This document shows positions 1 through 11,336 of a stretch of 39,113 bases of DNA, in pieces (position 1 is the stretch's first letter; every line of letters begins with the position of its first letter). The DNA lies in assembly GCA_947631645.1 (NCBI GenBank), contig CANRMD010000014.1:1-39113 (forward strand), written 5' to 3'. The DNA comes from Candidatus Gastranaerophilales bacterium (lineage in GTDB: Bacteria; Cyanobacteriota; Vampirovibrionia; Gastranaerophilales; Gastranaerophilaceae). Below the pieces are notes generated by a model. The model made no database searches, was not told where the DNA came from, and worked only from the letters and a program-made list of their open reading frames with translations. The position numbers were made by a program, and so were the translations under genes.

Positions 1-464
1 CCATCCAACATTTTTATATGTATTGTCATTAATGCCGATTGAGCAAAACTTGAAAAGAAATGAGGAAGTAATACCGTTTCAAAATCAGAAGTTCTTTCAT
101 CTTTCAATATTGCATCCACTTTTGAAAATACTCTGCCCGAAAAATCAATTGCACACAATACAAGAGCATCATCCATAGGCAGAATTTTTTCTCCATACCT
201 AACTATGCCCTTTTTATCACCCAATGCTTGATTTAAAGTACTACCCAGAGTTATTGCAACATCTTCTACTATATGGTGATTGTCATTATCTTTAGAAATT
301 ACATCAATATCTAAATCAAAATTTGCATGATGAGCAAATTGTTCAAGCATATGATCAAAAAATTTAATACCGGTATTAATATTATATTGACCGCTGCCCT
401 CAATTGTAAGATTAACTTTTACTTCCGTTTCAGAAGTAACTCTTGTTTTATAACACTGTCTCAT
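1..464 (-). CDS. hisB: Imidazoleglycerol-phosphate dehydratase, partial (3' end outside window)
   Basis: This enzyme removes water from imidazoleglycerol phosphate to give imidazoleacetol phosphate in histidine biosynthesis. About 154 N-terminal residues are visible and the rest lies beyond the left edge. The two metal-binding signatures of the family are present: FFDHMLEQFAHH near residues 35-46 and DNHHIVEDVA near residues 60-69. There is no N-terminal phosphatase domain, so this is the monofunctional form, unlike the bifunctional E. coli HisB. The ATG at 464 starts 17 bases inside the 3' end of the hisC::HAD gene, so the two are probably translationally coupled. Its substrate-to-product chain runs directly into the upstream gene, since HisC uses the HisB product. 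Confidence 0.93.
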   Translation of the reverse strand, partial: MRQCYKTRVTSETEVKVNLTIEGSGQYNINTGIKFFDHMLEQFAHHANFDLDIDVISKDNDNHHIVEDVAITLGSTLNQALGDKKGIVRYGEKILPMDDALVLCAIDFSGRVFSKVDAILKDERTSDFETVLLPHFFSSFAQSALMTIHIKMLD

Positions 465-2175
465 CTTGTTTCTCCAAAATTGATTTAATATTTTCCACCG
501 AATCTATAACGGCATAAGCCCCTGTATTTTTCATTTTAGAAGCGAGTTCATCTGATTTATCCTGAGGAGGAAGAACTCCGATAGGAGTATATCCTGCTGA
601 TTTTGCCGCTTTTATATCATCTATGGTATCGCCAAAATAATAGTATTTATCTGCTATTGTTATTTCTTTTGTTAAATTTAACCCCCAAGGATCGGGTTTT
701 CCTTTGTCGTGCGGGATATCATCACTTGTTATTATAGGATAGAATAAATCAGTAACATTAAATCTGTTTAATGCAAACATTGCTTCATTTTTAAATCTTC
801 CCGTAAATATTGATATATTGTAATTCTTTGATAAATCTTGCATTAACTTTCTGTCAAAAAGTACAGATTCGTTATTTATAAGACCTTTTCCGTTATTCCA
901 ATATATATTTTGAAAAGTTTCAACAATATCATCATAAGAAACTTTCACCCCTGCTTTATCAAGCAAATACATAGTTAAATCCCAGTCGTTATTATATCCC
1001 CCGAGATTTTTTACGTACTGAATTTCCTTTGGGTCAATCTTTTTACCCGAATATTTTTCGTAAGTCTGTTCTATTGTTGCTCTATATGATTTTCTTGCAT
1101 CAATCAGAACGCCATCCATATCAAAAACAAGTGCGGGTTTAACTTTTAAGGCTTCTTTTATTCTTTTAACTCCATATACGGTCGGAATTGTAACTCGCAG
1201 ATGGTTCTCCAATAAACTCCCTTTTTTAAATAATTTTACGCTTATGTTTTCTTTTTTTAGCTTATTATATACAAAATCAGCTTTTTGTTTAAAATCAATT
1301 AACAAAAAGTTAGCGTATGAATCATATACAACAGCACCTATGTCTTTAAAGAATTTTTTCAATTCCTCTTTTGATTGAATGACCTCGGCTTTTATATGCT
1401 CAAAATAATTTAAATCAGATAAAGCCTCAATCCCCGCAATCATAGCAATTGAATTAACACTAAACGGACTTACAACTTTTTTTAATACTTTTATGTTTTC
1501 GGGATTTGAAATTATATAGCCTAATCTTAACCCCGCTAATGCAAAATCTTTTGAAAATGAACGTACAATAAAAATATTATCATATTTATTAACTAAATCT
1601 TTATAAGATTTTCCCATATAATTTGCATAGGTTTCATCTATAATTATAACCTTGTCTTTTGCCTTATTAATAATTTTTAAAAGGTCATTTTCTTCAATAA
1701 TACTGCCTGTAGGATTATTAGGTGATGCAATATAAATAATATCAGCATCATTTATAGAATTTAAAAATTCGTCAACAGGAAAAACCCATTTTTCTTTAAA
1801 AGGAACTTTTATGGTTCTTCCGCCCTGAACGGAGGCATAAATTACAGGCATATCGAAAGACGCATCAAGAGTTAAAAGAACTCCGCCATCTTCCATATAT
1901 GTTTGAAAAATTGCCCCTAATGCCTCATCTGCACCGTTTGTAACCTTTATATTATCCGATGAAAAGCCTGTATATTGTGCGATTTTTTGAGTTAATTCGC
2001 CATAGAAAGGATAAAAACTTATATTTTTATAATCAATATTTTTTAATCTTTCTGTAACTTTTAAAGACGGCCCATAGTTATTTTCATTGCTGTCAATTTT
2101 TATATCCCAATTGTTTTCAAACATCGGAACAAAATAACCGTCCATATTTACAACAGATTTTTTTGGCTTAATCAT
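448..2175 (-). CDS. hisC: Histidinol-phosphate aminotransferase fused to a HAD phosphatase
   Basis: Residues 1 to about 345 are a class I/II PLP aminotransferase of the HisC type, with SPNNPTG near 151-157, the pyridine-binding Asp in IIIDETYANY (D180) and the PLP lysine K209 in SFSKDFALAGLR. Residues from about 347 to 565 are a complete HAD domain: DMDGV with D352 and D354 (motif I), T458 in FTGR (motif II), the lysine in HDKGKPDP (motif III) and GDTIDD at 515-520 (motif IV). HisC makes histidinol phosphate, and the next step is its dephosphorylation. It is therefore an inference, not proof, that the HAD half is the histidinol phosphatase. The continuous reading frame and intact motifs argue against a sequencing fusion. 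It lies 8 bp after the SIMPL gene and overlaps hisB. Confidence 0.9.
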   Translation of the reverse strand: MIKPKKSVVNMDGYFVPMFENNWDIKIDSNENNYGPSLKVTERLKNIDYKNISFYPFYGELTQKIAQYTGFSSDNIKVTNGADEALGAIFQTYMEDGGVLLTLDASFDMPVIYASVQGGRTIKVPFKEKWVFPVDEFLNSINDADIIYIASPNNPTGSIIEENDLLKIINKAKDKVIIIDETYANYMGKSYKDLVNKYDNIFIVRSFSKDFALAGLRLGYIISNPENIKVLKKVVSPFSVNSIAMIAGIEALSDLNYFEHIKAEVIQSKEELKKFFKDIGAVVYDSYANFLLIDFKQKADFVYNKLKKENISVKLFKKGSLLENHLRVTIPTVYGVKRIKEALKVKPALVFDMDGVLIDARKSYRATIEQTYEKYSGKKIDPKEIQYVKNLGGYNNDWDLTMYLLDKAGVKVSYDDIVETFQNIYWNNGKGLINNESVLFDRKLMQDLSKNYNISIFTGRFKNEAMFALNRFNVTDLFYPIITSDDIPHDKGKPDPWGLNLTKEITIADKYYYFGDTIDDIKAAKSAGYTPIGVLPPQDKSDELASKMKNTGAYAVIDSVENIKSILEKQDETVL

Positions 2176-2183
2176 AATCTTAT

Positions 2184-2927
2184 CTACTTAACATAAAAAT
2201 CTGCATTAACATAAACTCTGACTTTAACTTTTCCGGGTTCAACAGGAGTGGAAGATACTGCCTCTTGAGCAACACCGTCAGCTAACATTGCTTTTGCCGA
2301 ATAAAATCTTCCGTTAGAAACAACAGAATCCATAGAGCATGAAACCCCGATTTGTTTAATTCCGTCAATCGTTGAACCTGCAGCTTGTGCTAATATTGAC
2401 GCTTGATTTCTTAAATCTTTTAATAATATGGGGTATTGTTCTTCACAAACAGACTTATCATTTTCAAATGTGTAAGAAAGTCCCTCCGTTCTGTTCGCAC
2501 CGTTTGATATGGCAGTATCAATATATTTTGAAATTTTATTTATATCTTTTGTTTCAACACTAACAGAATTAACAGCGGTATAATTTTTAATAACTCGCTC
2601 ACCGTTTTTTGTGGTTGTATATATGGGACGAATTGCAAAGCCTGTCGTCTTAATTACATCATTTTTCGTATCCGTTACTAATTTTAATGCTTCAATTATT
2701 TTATTTGAAATTTCATTATTTTCTGATGAAGCTTTCTGAGCACTTTGTGCTGTATTTTCAACCGCAAAAGTAACTTTTGCTTTATTCGGCTCCATCTCTT
2801 TTGTTACAGATTTATTTAAAGATATATAACCCGCTTCTTTTTTAGCATTTTCAACACTTGCAAATGAAATTTGGTTTAAATACATAAAAGAAAACATAAT
2901 CAAAAGAGATAATATAACTTTTTTCAT
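2184..2927 (-). CDS. SIMPL-domain (DUF541) exported protein
   Basis: This is a 247-residue protein with a signal peptide (MKKVILSLLIMFSFMYLNQ, cut probably after SFA) and a SIMPL/DUF541 body. The family folds in the periplasm or on the surface, and its biochemical role is not settled. Typical features are the early VTKEMEPNKAKVTFAVE strand and the long helix with repeated Asn/Glu (SSENNEISNKIIEALK). A longer reading frame begins at a GTG at 2954, but I prefer the ATG at 2927. It starts directly with the signal peptide, follows the upstream stop codon by one base, and has a GAGG about 12 nt upstream. It is the third gene of the ligA-to-hisB unit, with no obvious functional link to histidine synthesis. 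Confidence 0.82.
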   Translation of the reverse strand: MKKVILSLLIMFSFMYLNQISFASVENAKKEAGYISLNKSVTKEMEPNKAKVTFAVENTAQSAQKASSENNEISNKIIEALKLVTDTKNDVIKTTGFAIRPIYTTTKNGERVIKNYTAVNSVSVETKDINKISKYIDTAISNGANRTEGLSYTFENDKSVCEEQYPILLKDLRNQASILAQAAGSTIDGIKQIGVSCSMDSVVSNGRFYSAKAMLADGVAQEAVSSTPVEPGKVKVRVYVNADFYVK

Positions 2928-2928
2928 A

Positions 2929-5396
<2,468 letters not shown>

Positions 5397-5405
5397 AAAA
5401 AGAGT

Positions 5406-6770
5406 ATGTCGATAATAAATTTTATAGAAAAATTTAAAAAACTAAACAGGACTTTATATACTACTCCCTCTCACGGACAGGGTGATTTTGTTGCCCCATT
5501 GGCTCTAAAACATATCGGGCATAAGTTTTTTACTTGTGATTATTCTGAAATTGAGGGTTTTGATAATTTATCTAATCCCATCGGGATTATAAAAACCGCT
5601 CAAGATAGGGCCGCTGAAATATATAATGCTAAGGCTACATTCTTTCTTACTAACGGAGCAACATCGGGAATTATTGCATCTATGTATGCAATATTAAAAC
5701 GAGGCGATAAAGTTTTAATTGCAAGAAACTGCCATAAATCAGTCTATAACGGTTTAGTTTTAACAGGTGCCGTTCCGATTTGGCTTATGCCTCAATATAA
5801 CAGAGATTGGGGAATATTTGATTCCATTAACTTGGATTATCTTGAAGAAACACTATCAAGAAACAAAGATATAAGAGCTTTTATTATGACAAACCCTACT
5901 TATGAAGGTGTTATGTCTGATATTTACAGAATTTCCAATGTTTGTAAAAAATATAATGTAATATTAATTGTAGATGAAGCACATGGAGCTTTATGGCACT
6001 TCCATAAAGCACTGGGAACACCTGCTCTATATCAGGGAGCTGATATTGTTATTCAATCCTTGCATAAAACCGCCGGAGCTCTTAATCCGTCTGCCTTGTT
6101 ACATATTAACAAACATTCACCACTGGGAACAAAAGCAATTCAACAGGCTTTAAATCTTATAACTACAACATCTCCATCATATCCTATGCTTGTAAATATT
6201 GAAGCCGTTATTAATTTCTTAGACTCCGAAAAAGGTAAATTCTACCTTTATGATATAGTAAAAAATGTTAACAGGTTGGTACGCACTTTAAAACAAATAC
6301 CAAATTTAGAAGTATATTCTTACAATAACGATGTTACTAAAATTTTAGTTAAAGTTACTAATATGTCAGGTTTTGAGCTGTCTGATATATTATTTGAAAA
6401 ATACAATATAGAAGATGAATTAGCTAATGAAAAGTCAGTGCTGTTTTTAACGGGTGTCGGAACAACAAAAGCAAAACTTAAAAAACTTGAAAAAGCACTT
6501 ATTGATCTGTGTGCAAACAATATTAAAATAACGGAAGAAACTCCTCAAAAACACTTCGAACCTGTTGAACCGAGAGTAAGATATATTCCAAATCTTGTCT
6601 GGGGTAGAGAATATAAAGAAATAGAATTAAAATATGCACTATCAAGAGTTTCTATGGAACTAATTGCAGATTATCCTCCGGGTATTCCTGTTTTATTACC
6701 GGGGGAAGTTATAAAAAAGGAGCATATTGAATATCTTTCAGGCAGACAAAAAATTAAGGTTTTGGTATAA
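5406..6770 (+). CDS. Orn/Lys/Arg decarboxylase family PLP enzyme
   Basis: This 454-residue fold-III-type basic amino acid decarboxylase belongs to the Gram-positive and cyanobacterial SpeA-like family. The family usually decarboxylates arginine, lysine or ornithine to give a polyamine precursor; the substrate here cannot be read from sequence. Visible motifs are TPSHGQGDF near residue 20, TNGATSGI near 82-89, the cofactor-contacting DEAHGALWHFH (D190, H193) and the PLP-binding lysine K221 in QSLHKTAGALN. A C-terminal specificity domain follows, with YPPGIPVLLPGE, a hallmark of this family. Its stop overlaps the start of the radical SAM gene (TAATG), so expression is coupled. There is no real SD, consistent with a leaderless mRNA. 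Confidence 0.88.
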   Translation: MSIINFIEKFKKLNRTLYTTPSHGQGDFVAPLALKHIGHKFFTCDYSEIEGFDNLSNPIGIIKTAQDRAAEIYNAKATFFLTNGATSGIIASMYAILKRGDKVLIARNCHKSVYNGLVLTGAVPIWLMPQYNRDWGIFDSINLDYLEETLSRNKDIRAFIMTNPTYEGVMSDIYRISNVCKKYNVILIVDEAHGALWHFHKALGTPALYQGADIVIQSLHKTAGALNPSALLHINKHSPLGTKAIQQALNLITTTSPSYPMLVNIEAVINFLDSEKGKFYLYDIVKNVNRLVRTLKQIPNLEVYSYNNDVTKILVKVTNMSGFELSDILFEKYNIEDELANEKSVLFLTGVGTTKAKLKKLEKALIDLCANNIKITEETPQKHFEPVEPRVRYIPNLVWGREYKEIELKYALSRVSMELIADYPPGIPVLLPGEVIKKEHIEYLSGRQKIKVLV

Positions 6771-7747
6771 TGTTCAATTTTTTTCAAAGAAAGCATAAAT
6801 ATTTAAATTGTCCCCATTTAAAACATTCTTTACATTTTTTTCACGATGAAATAAGAAGCTGCTGTTCTAATGCAAAAGGGCCTGTTTTTTATAAAGAATT
6901 TGATAAAATTGACTGGAATTATATCTACAATGAACGTAAAAAATACCTTAAAAATATAAATAAGACATATAAAAACGGTATTCCCCCCGAATGCGAAGGA
7001 TGTTTTGAAATAAATCACTGTTTAGAAGATAAAGAAATTAAAGATATTGAAAACAGAGTAGACAGAATTTATTTTCAAAATAATATGACTTGCAATGCAA
7101 AATGCATATATTGTACTTTTAAAGATGAATCAAAAGGTCAAGAATATCAAGGACTACCCCTTATAAAACAATTAATAGAAAAAAAGATATTATCTAAAAA
7201 TGCTTGTGTTTATATGAGCGGCGGAGAAATAACTATTTCTCCCGAATTTGAAAACTTATTAACAACTCTTACGGAATATTTGGATAACAAGGTTGAAATA
7301 TTAACTTCCTGCATTAAATACTGTGAATCAATCAAACAGGCATTTATTAAAGACAAATTAAGAATGGTTGTTTCTTTGGACAGTGCCTCACGAGAAACTT
7401 ATTTAAAAATCAAAATGGTTGATTGCTTTGATAAAGTAATTAATAATCTGAAAGCCTACGTTGAAGCTTCAGATTACGCAAAAGATAATATTACTCTAAA
7501 ATACATTATTGTAGACAATGTTAACGATAACATTGAAGAAATCACAAAGTTTATAAACCTAGTAAAAAATCTCGGAATAAAAAATATCAGAATGGATATA
7601 AACTATGAGGAATACAGATACACCGGAGATAAAAAAGTACCTGAATATTATTTTGACCTATATGAAAAATTTAATAAAACCGCACAAGATTTAGGTTTAT
7701 GCATTCAAAAATGTGAACAGGTGGAAGCTATTCTAAATAAAAAATGA
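6770..7747 (+). CDS. Radical SAM protein with N-terminal SPASM-like cysteine block
   Basis: The protein has 325 residues. The radical SAM cluster motif CNAKCIYC lies at C108, C112 and C115, the SAM-binding SGGE follows near residue 150, and the rest of the partial TIM barrel is normal. Before the barrel is an unusual cysteine set: C14, the pair C31-C32, then C75, C78 and C84. The order 'C...DEIRSCC...GPVF...CEGC....C' looks like the auxiliary Fe-S (SPASM) domain, which in known enzymes follows the barrel. The substrate is unknown. It overlaps the decarboxylase by one base and the EamA transporter by four (ATGA). A role in modifying the decarboxylase product or a peptide is an inference. No short RiPP precursor gene is visible between the three genes. 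Confidence 0.82.
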   Translation: MFNFFQRKHKYLNCPHLKHSLHFFHDEIRSCCSNAKGPVFYKEFDKIDWNYIYNERKKYLKNINKTYKNGIPPECEGCFEINHCLEDKEIKDIENRVDRIYFQNNMTCNAKCIYCTFKDESKGQEYQGLPLIKQLIEKKILSKNACVYMSGGEITISPEFENLLTTLTEYLDNKVEILTSCIKYCESIKQAFIKDKLRMVVSLDSASRETYLKIKMVDCFDKVINNLKAYVEASDYAKDNITLKYIIVDNVNDNIEEITKFINLVKNLGIKNIRMDINYEEYRYTGDKKVPEYYFDLYEKFNKTAQDLGLCIQKCEQVEAILNKK

Positions 7748-8607
7748 TTAATATATCTACAATAATATTTCTTTTAATCAGAATATTTTCAAACCCTTTT
7801 GCAAATGTTTTTCAAAAAAAATTATCGAAAGATAATCAATCTTCTGTCATAAATTTATATTCTTATTTAATATTAAGCATATTAACTTTTCCGTTTATAA
7901 AAAAATATCTGTTCGGTTTAAACTATGAAACAAATCTTATAATATTAATTCTTATTGCGGGTTTTTTATGTGCAATGGGAACAATCTGCATTATAAAAGC
8001 AGTAAACATAGGGGAACTTTCCGTTCTGGGTCCTATTAATTCGTATAAAAGTATAATAGGGCTTATTAGTGCAATATTTTTATTGAAAGAATTTCCGTCA
8101 ATTATTGGTATTACAGGCATTATACTTATAATATTCGGAAGCAGATATATTTTTGACACAACAAACGAGGGTTTTTCTTTAAAGCTTTTTAAAAGAAAAG
8201 ATATTCAATTAAGATTTTTAGCACTTGTTTTAACAGGGATAGAAGCGGCATTTTTAAAAAAAATAATTATATTAACAAGCGTTGAAGCATGTTTTATTTT
8301 TTGGTGCCTATCCGGACTGTTTTGGTCGTTCATTTTCGTTATAATTTTAAAAAAAGATATAAAGCCAAAATCAAAGAAATTTATTCAATATATTATAACA
8401 ATTGCAATTTGCTTAGGTTTAATGCAATATTCTACAAACTATGTATTTGAAAGAATGAACGTAGGGTATGCTTTAGCTTTATTTCAGCTCTCATCAATAG
8501 TTACAGTCATCTTGGGATGTAAATTTTTTAAAGAAAAAAATATTATAAGGAAACTAATCGGGTCAATAATTATGATTATAGGCTCTGTTTTGATAATTTT
8601 ATATTAA
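7744..8607 (+). CDS. EamA/DMT-family transporter
   Basis: This 287-residue protein is almost entirely hydrophobic, with about ten transmembrane helices in two repeated halves, as in EamA drug/metabolite exporters. The first half carries LSVLGPINSYKSIIGLISAIFL and the second repeats the pattern at YALALFQLSSIVTVILGCKFF, a typical duplicated EamA signature. It sits in the inner membrane. The ATGA overlap with the radical SAM gene suggests a single operon, so it probably exports (or imports) the compound handled by the upstream decarboxylase and radical SAM enzyme. Members of this superfamily move amino acids, amines and nucleotide sugars, so the substrate is open. Confidence 0.85.
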   Translation: MINISTIIFLLIRIFSNPFANVFQKKLSKDNQSSVINLYSYLILSILTFPFIKKYLFGLNYETNLIILILIAGFLCAMGTICIIKAVNIGELSVLGPINSYKSIIGLISAIFLLKEFPSIIGITGIILIIFGSRYIFDTTNEGFSLKLFKRKDIQLRFLALVLTGIEAAFLKKIIILTSVEACFIFWCLSGLFWSFIFVIILKKDIKPKSKKFIQYIITIAICLGLMQYSTNYVFERMNVGYALALFQLSSIVTVILGCKFFKEKNIIRKLIGSIIMIIGSVLIILY

Positions 8608-8661
8608 CACTTGACTTAGAGCAGCTATAATAATGTACAATAATAAAAAAGGGAGAATAAT

Positions 8662-9546
8662 ATGACAAAATCAAAAGTTTATTTTATAAAAGAAATCACA
8701 CCAAGTAATTTAATAAAAATATATGAAGTATTAGGCGTAAAACTTAAAGACAAAGTAGGTGTTAAATTATCAACGGGAGAACCCGGCGGACATAATTTTT
8801 TACAGCCAAAATTAATAAAAGATATAGTAAGTAAAGTAAACGGAACTATTGTTGAATGTTGTACGGCATACGAAGGCAGAAGAATGGATCCAAAAGAACA
8901 TTGGAAAGTTATGCAGGAACACGGGTTTAAAGATATTGCCCCTTGCGATATTATGGATGAATTTGAAGATATTCCGCTAAAAGTTGAAAACGGTTTTCAC
9001 TTGAAAGAAAATTTTGTCGGAGAACACATTAAAAACTACGGTTCATTTTTGGTATTATCACATTTTAAAGGTCATTTAATGGCAGGCTTTGGCGGAGCAT
9101 TAAAAAATATCAGCATCGGTATTGCATCTACTAAAGGAAAAACTAATATTCATACGGCGGGAGTTACGCAAGACGCATCTAAACTCTTTGATAATCTGCC
9201 GCAGCAAGACTATTTCCTTGAATCAATGGCGGATGCTTGCCAATCAGTCATTAATTTTATGGGAAAAGAAAATATGGCATATATAAATATAGCAAACAGG
9301 CTCTCTGTTGATTGCGATTGCGACTCGCACCCTTCAGAACCCGAAATGGCTGATATCGGAATATTTGCTTCAATTGACCCGGTGGCTGTTGATCAGGCTT
9401 GTTATGACTCTGTTATAAATTCTCCCGATAATGGCAAAGCTGCCCTTATTGAAAGAATGAATTCACGACACGGCATTCACACGGTTGAAGCTGCGTTCAA
9501 ACTTGGCTTAGGCAATAGAGAATATGATTTAATCCCCTTGGATTAA
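8662..9546 (+). CDS. DUF362-domain protein
   Basis: This 294-residue protein matches the DUF362 family: VGVKLSTGEPGGHNFLQPKLIKDIV near the start, SHFKGHLMAGFGGALKNISIG in the middle and IGIFASIDPVAVDQACYD towards the end. Many family members carry a ferredoxin-like 4Fe-4S domain; this one does not, having only scattered cysteines (ECC, CDCDSH). The biochemical function is unknown. The SD GGGAG at 8651-8655 is well placed and fixes the start. The 54-bp gap after the EamA gene is short enough for read-through, but a separate promoter is also possible. The 3' end overlaps the convergent SGNH gene by 18 bp. Confidence 0.85.
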   Translation: MTKSKVYFIKEITPSNLIKIYEVLGVKLKDKVGVKLSTGEPGGHNFLQPKLIKDIVSKVNGTIVECCTAYEGRRMDPKEHWKVMQEHGFKDIAPCDIMDEFEDIPLKVENGFHLKENFVGEHIKNYGSFLVLSHFKGHLMAGFGGALKNISIGIASTKGKTNIHTAGVTQDASKLFDNLPQQDYFLESMADACQSVINFMGKENMAYINIANRLSVDCDCDSHPSEPEMADIGIFASIDPVAVDQACYDSVINSPDNGKAALIERMNSRHGIHTVEAAFKLGLGNREYDLIPLD

Positions 9547-10449
9547 CAGTTTTTCTGCTATCAACGGAGTAAAATAATTCCACGCTTCTTCTGACGGGTG
9601 TCCGTCTTTTTGTGCCATTTTCTTTTGATTTTCCGCTCCGTTTTTAAATTCTTTTATATCTATTACGTTAAACCCGTTTTTCTTTAATTTTTCTTTTAAT
9701 ATGTCCTCATATTTTACATATCCGTATATTACGACATTAAAGTCAATTTTATGACCAAAATGTTTTTCCAAATTTTCTCTTGTTTTGATAAAGTATAAAA
9801 TAACCAAATCTGTTATTTCATCAGCATTTTTTTCATTTTTAATATAATTTTCGACATATTTATGATTTATCAATTTTACAATATATAATGATTTAAAAAA
9901 ATTTAAATATGGATTTTTATAATTATCCATAGTCAATTTACCTTTTTTTTCGCTATAGTGAAGATAAAAATTAACAAAATTTACATTAAATGTATATACA
10001 AGCATCCTTTTCAAATGGTCATCAATCATAATATATATAACACTATTTGCATCAGGAATAATTTTATAAAATTTAGACTTTGTTGATTGATAATACATAT
10101 GTTGAAAACCACCGGCCATTATAGCTCTGTTTATTAGCAGTATACTCAATATATCAGAAAGTTTATAAGAAAAAGTCTGTTCATATTTTAAGTTTTGACC
10201 ATATGCAAATGAACCACCAAACAAAACAATAGGGTTTTTATTGTTGTTAATTTTTCCTTTAAAATCATTTCTTCCATACTTATTTAAATCTAATTCATAA
10301 ATTTTAGGTTTAGCAAAACTGTATTTTTTAGGAGTTTTCCTTTCAATATTTGAAATACTGTTTCTGTAAACCATATCATCGGTAATAAAAAATACAACAA
10401 TAACCAATACAATATTAATTAATAAAATTTTTAATAAGTTATTTCTCAT
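9529..10449 (-). CDS. Membrane-anchored SGNH-like hydrolase, copy A
   Basis: I place the start at the ATG at 10449 (306 residues), because the protein then begins directly with its N-terminal membrane anchor (LLKILLINIVLVIVVFFI). An upstream ATG at 10521 would add 24 unlikely residues and overlap larE. The body is SGNH/GDSL-like: a nucleophile motif GGSFAYG and a C-terminal KDGHPSEEAW block with the catalytic-type His. Such proteins usually act outside the inner membrane as esterases or acyltransferases on glycans. It is a clear paralogue of the gene at 24651: both share FAYG, YKLS-IL, NRA, YQS...FYK, VIY and DH in the same order. No SD is visible. The substrate is unknown. Confidence 0.72.
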   Translation of the reverse strand: MRNNLLKILLINIVLVIVVFFITDDMVYRNSISNIERKTPKKYSFAKPKIYELDLNKYGRNDFKGKINNNKNPIVLFGGSFAYGQNLKYEQTFSYKLSDILSILLINRAIMAGGFQHMYYQSTKSKFYKIIPDANSVIYIMIDDHLKRMLVYTFNVNFVNFYLHYSEKKGKLTMDNYKNPYLNFFKSLYIVKLINHKYVENYIKNEKNADEITDLVILYFIKTRENLEKHFGHKIDFNVVIYGYVKYEDILKEKLKKNGFNVIDIKEFKNGAENQKKMAQKDGHPSEEAWNYFTPLIAEKLLIQGD

Positions 10450-10511
10450 TTTTTTTATTTCAACTTTAATATAGGAGAATTTTAGCATAAAATAACTATA
10501 TCGGAGGATAT

Positions 10512-11336
10512 ATGATAACAAACGAATTAAATGACAAATATAACAATTTAAAGAATTATATAAAAAGCTTAGGTTCTGTTATAGTGGCTTTTTCATCAGG
10601 AGTTGATTCAACATTTTTATTAAAAACTGCTCAAGATGTACTCAATGATAAAGTTATAGCTGTTACGGCATCTTCTTGTTCATTCCCGAAGCGAGAATTA
10701 AATGAAGCTATAGAGTTTTGCAAAAAAAATAATATCAAACACTTTGTTATAGAATCTGAAGAACTGGATATTGACGGTTTTAAAAATAATCCTCCAAATC
10801 GTTGTTATCTTTGCAAAAAGGAACTTTTTACAAAAATAAAAAAAATAGCACAAGAAAATAATACCGAAAATATTATAGAAGGTTCAAATCTCGATGATAA
10901 CGGAGATTACCGCCCGGGGCTTATTGCGATAAAAGAATTAGATATAAAAAGCCCTCTGAGATATGCAAAACTTTCTAAAAATGACATAAGACTTCTATCT
11001 AAAGAATTAAACCTTAATACTTATGATAAACCCTCTTTTGCTTGTTTGGCATCAAGATTTCCCTACGGGGAAATGATAACCAAAGAAAAATTACAAATGG
11101 TTGAAAGAGCAGAGCAGTTTTTGCTTGATTTGGGTTTTAAACAAGTAAGAGTCCGCATTCATAACCTTATGGCTCGTATAGAAATAGAAGAAACAGAATT
11201 TGAAAAATTAATACAAAAACATACAAGAGATGAGGTTGTAAAAAAATTTCAAGAATTAGGTTTCACCTATATATCTATGGACTTAAAAGGCTATAGAACA
11301 GGCAGTATGAATGAAGTTATTACGGTTTTAACATAA
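10512..11336 (+). CDS. larE: LarE-type ATP-dependent sacrificial sulfur transferase
   Basis: LarE activates and thiolates the nicotinic-acid-derived precursor of the nickel-pincer cofactor of lactate racemase. The 274-residue protein has the PP-loop SSGVDST (residues 28-34) and the family signature KPSFACLASRFPYG, in which C177 matches the sacrificial cysteine near position 176 of the Lactobacillus enzyme. Two more cysteines form CYLC (C97, C100). Some LarE proteins with three cysteines bind a 4Fe-4S cluster and can work catalytically, and this one has that arrangement. No larA, larB or larC is present in the window, so its actual target is open. A strong GGAGG at 10503-10507 fixes the ATG. 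Confidence 0.9.
   Translation: MITNELNDKYNNLKNYIKSLGSVIVAFSSGVDSTFLLKTAQDVLNDKVIAVTASSCSFPKRELNEAIEFCKKNNIKHFVIESEELDIDGFKNNPPNRCYLCKKELFTKIKKIAQENNTENIIEGSNLDDNGDYRPGLIAIKELDIKSPLRYAKLSKNDIRLLSKELNLNTYDKPSFACLASRFPYGEMITKEKLQMVERAEQFLLDLGFKQVRVRIHNLMARIEIEETEFEKLIQKHTRDEVVKKFQELGFTYISMDLKGYRTGSMNEVITVLT

Noticed and set aside
8611-8641. TTGACT (8611-8616) with TATAAT (8626-8631) as promoter of the DUF362 gene
   Set aside because: The spacer is only 9 bp. TACAAT at 8636-8641 gives 19 bp, which is possible but weak, so no promoter was listed.
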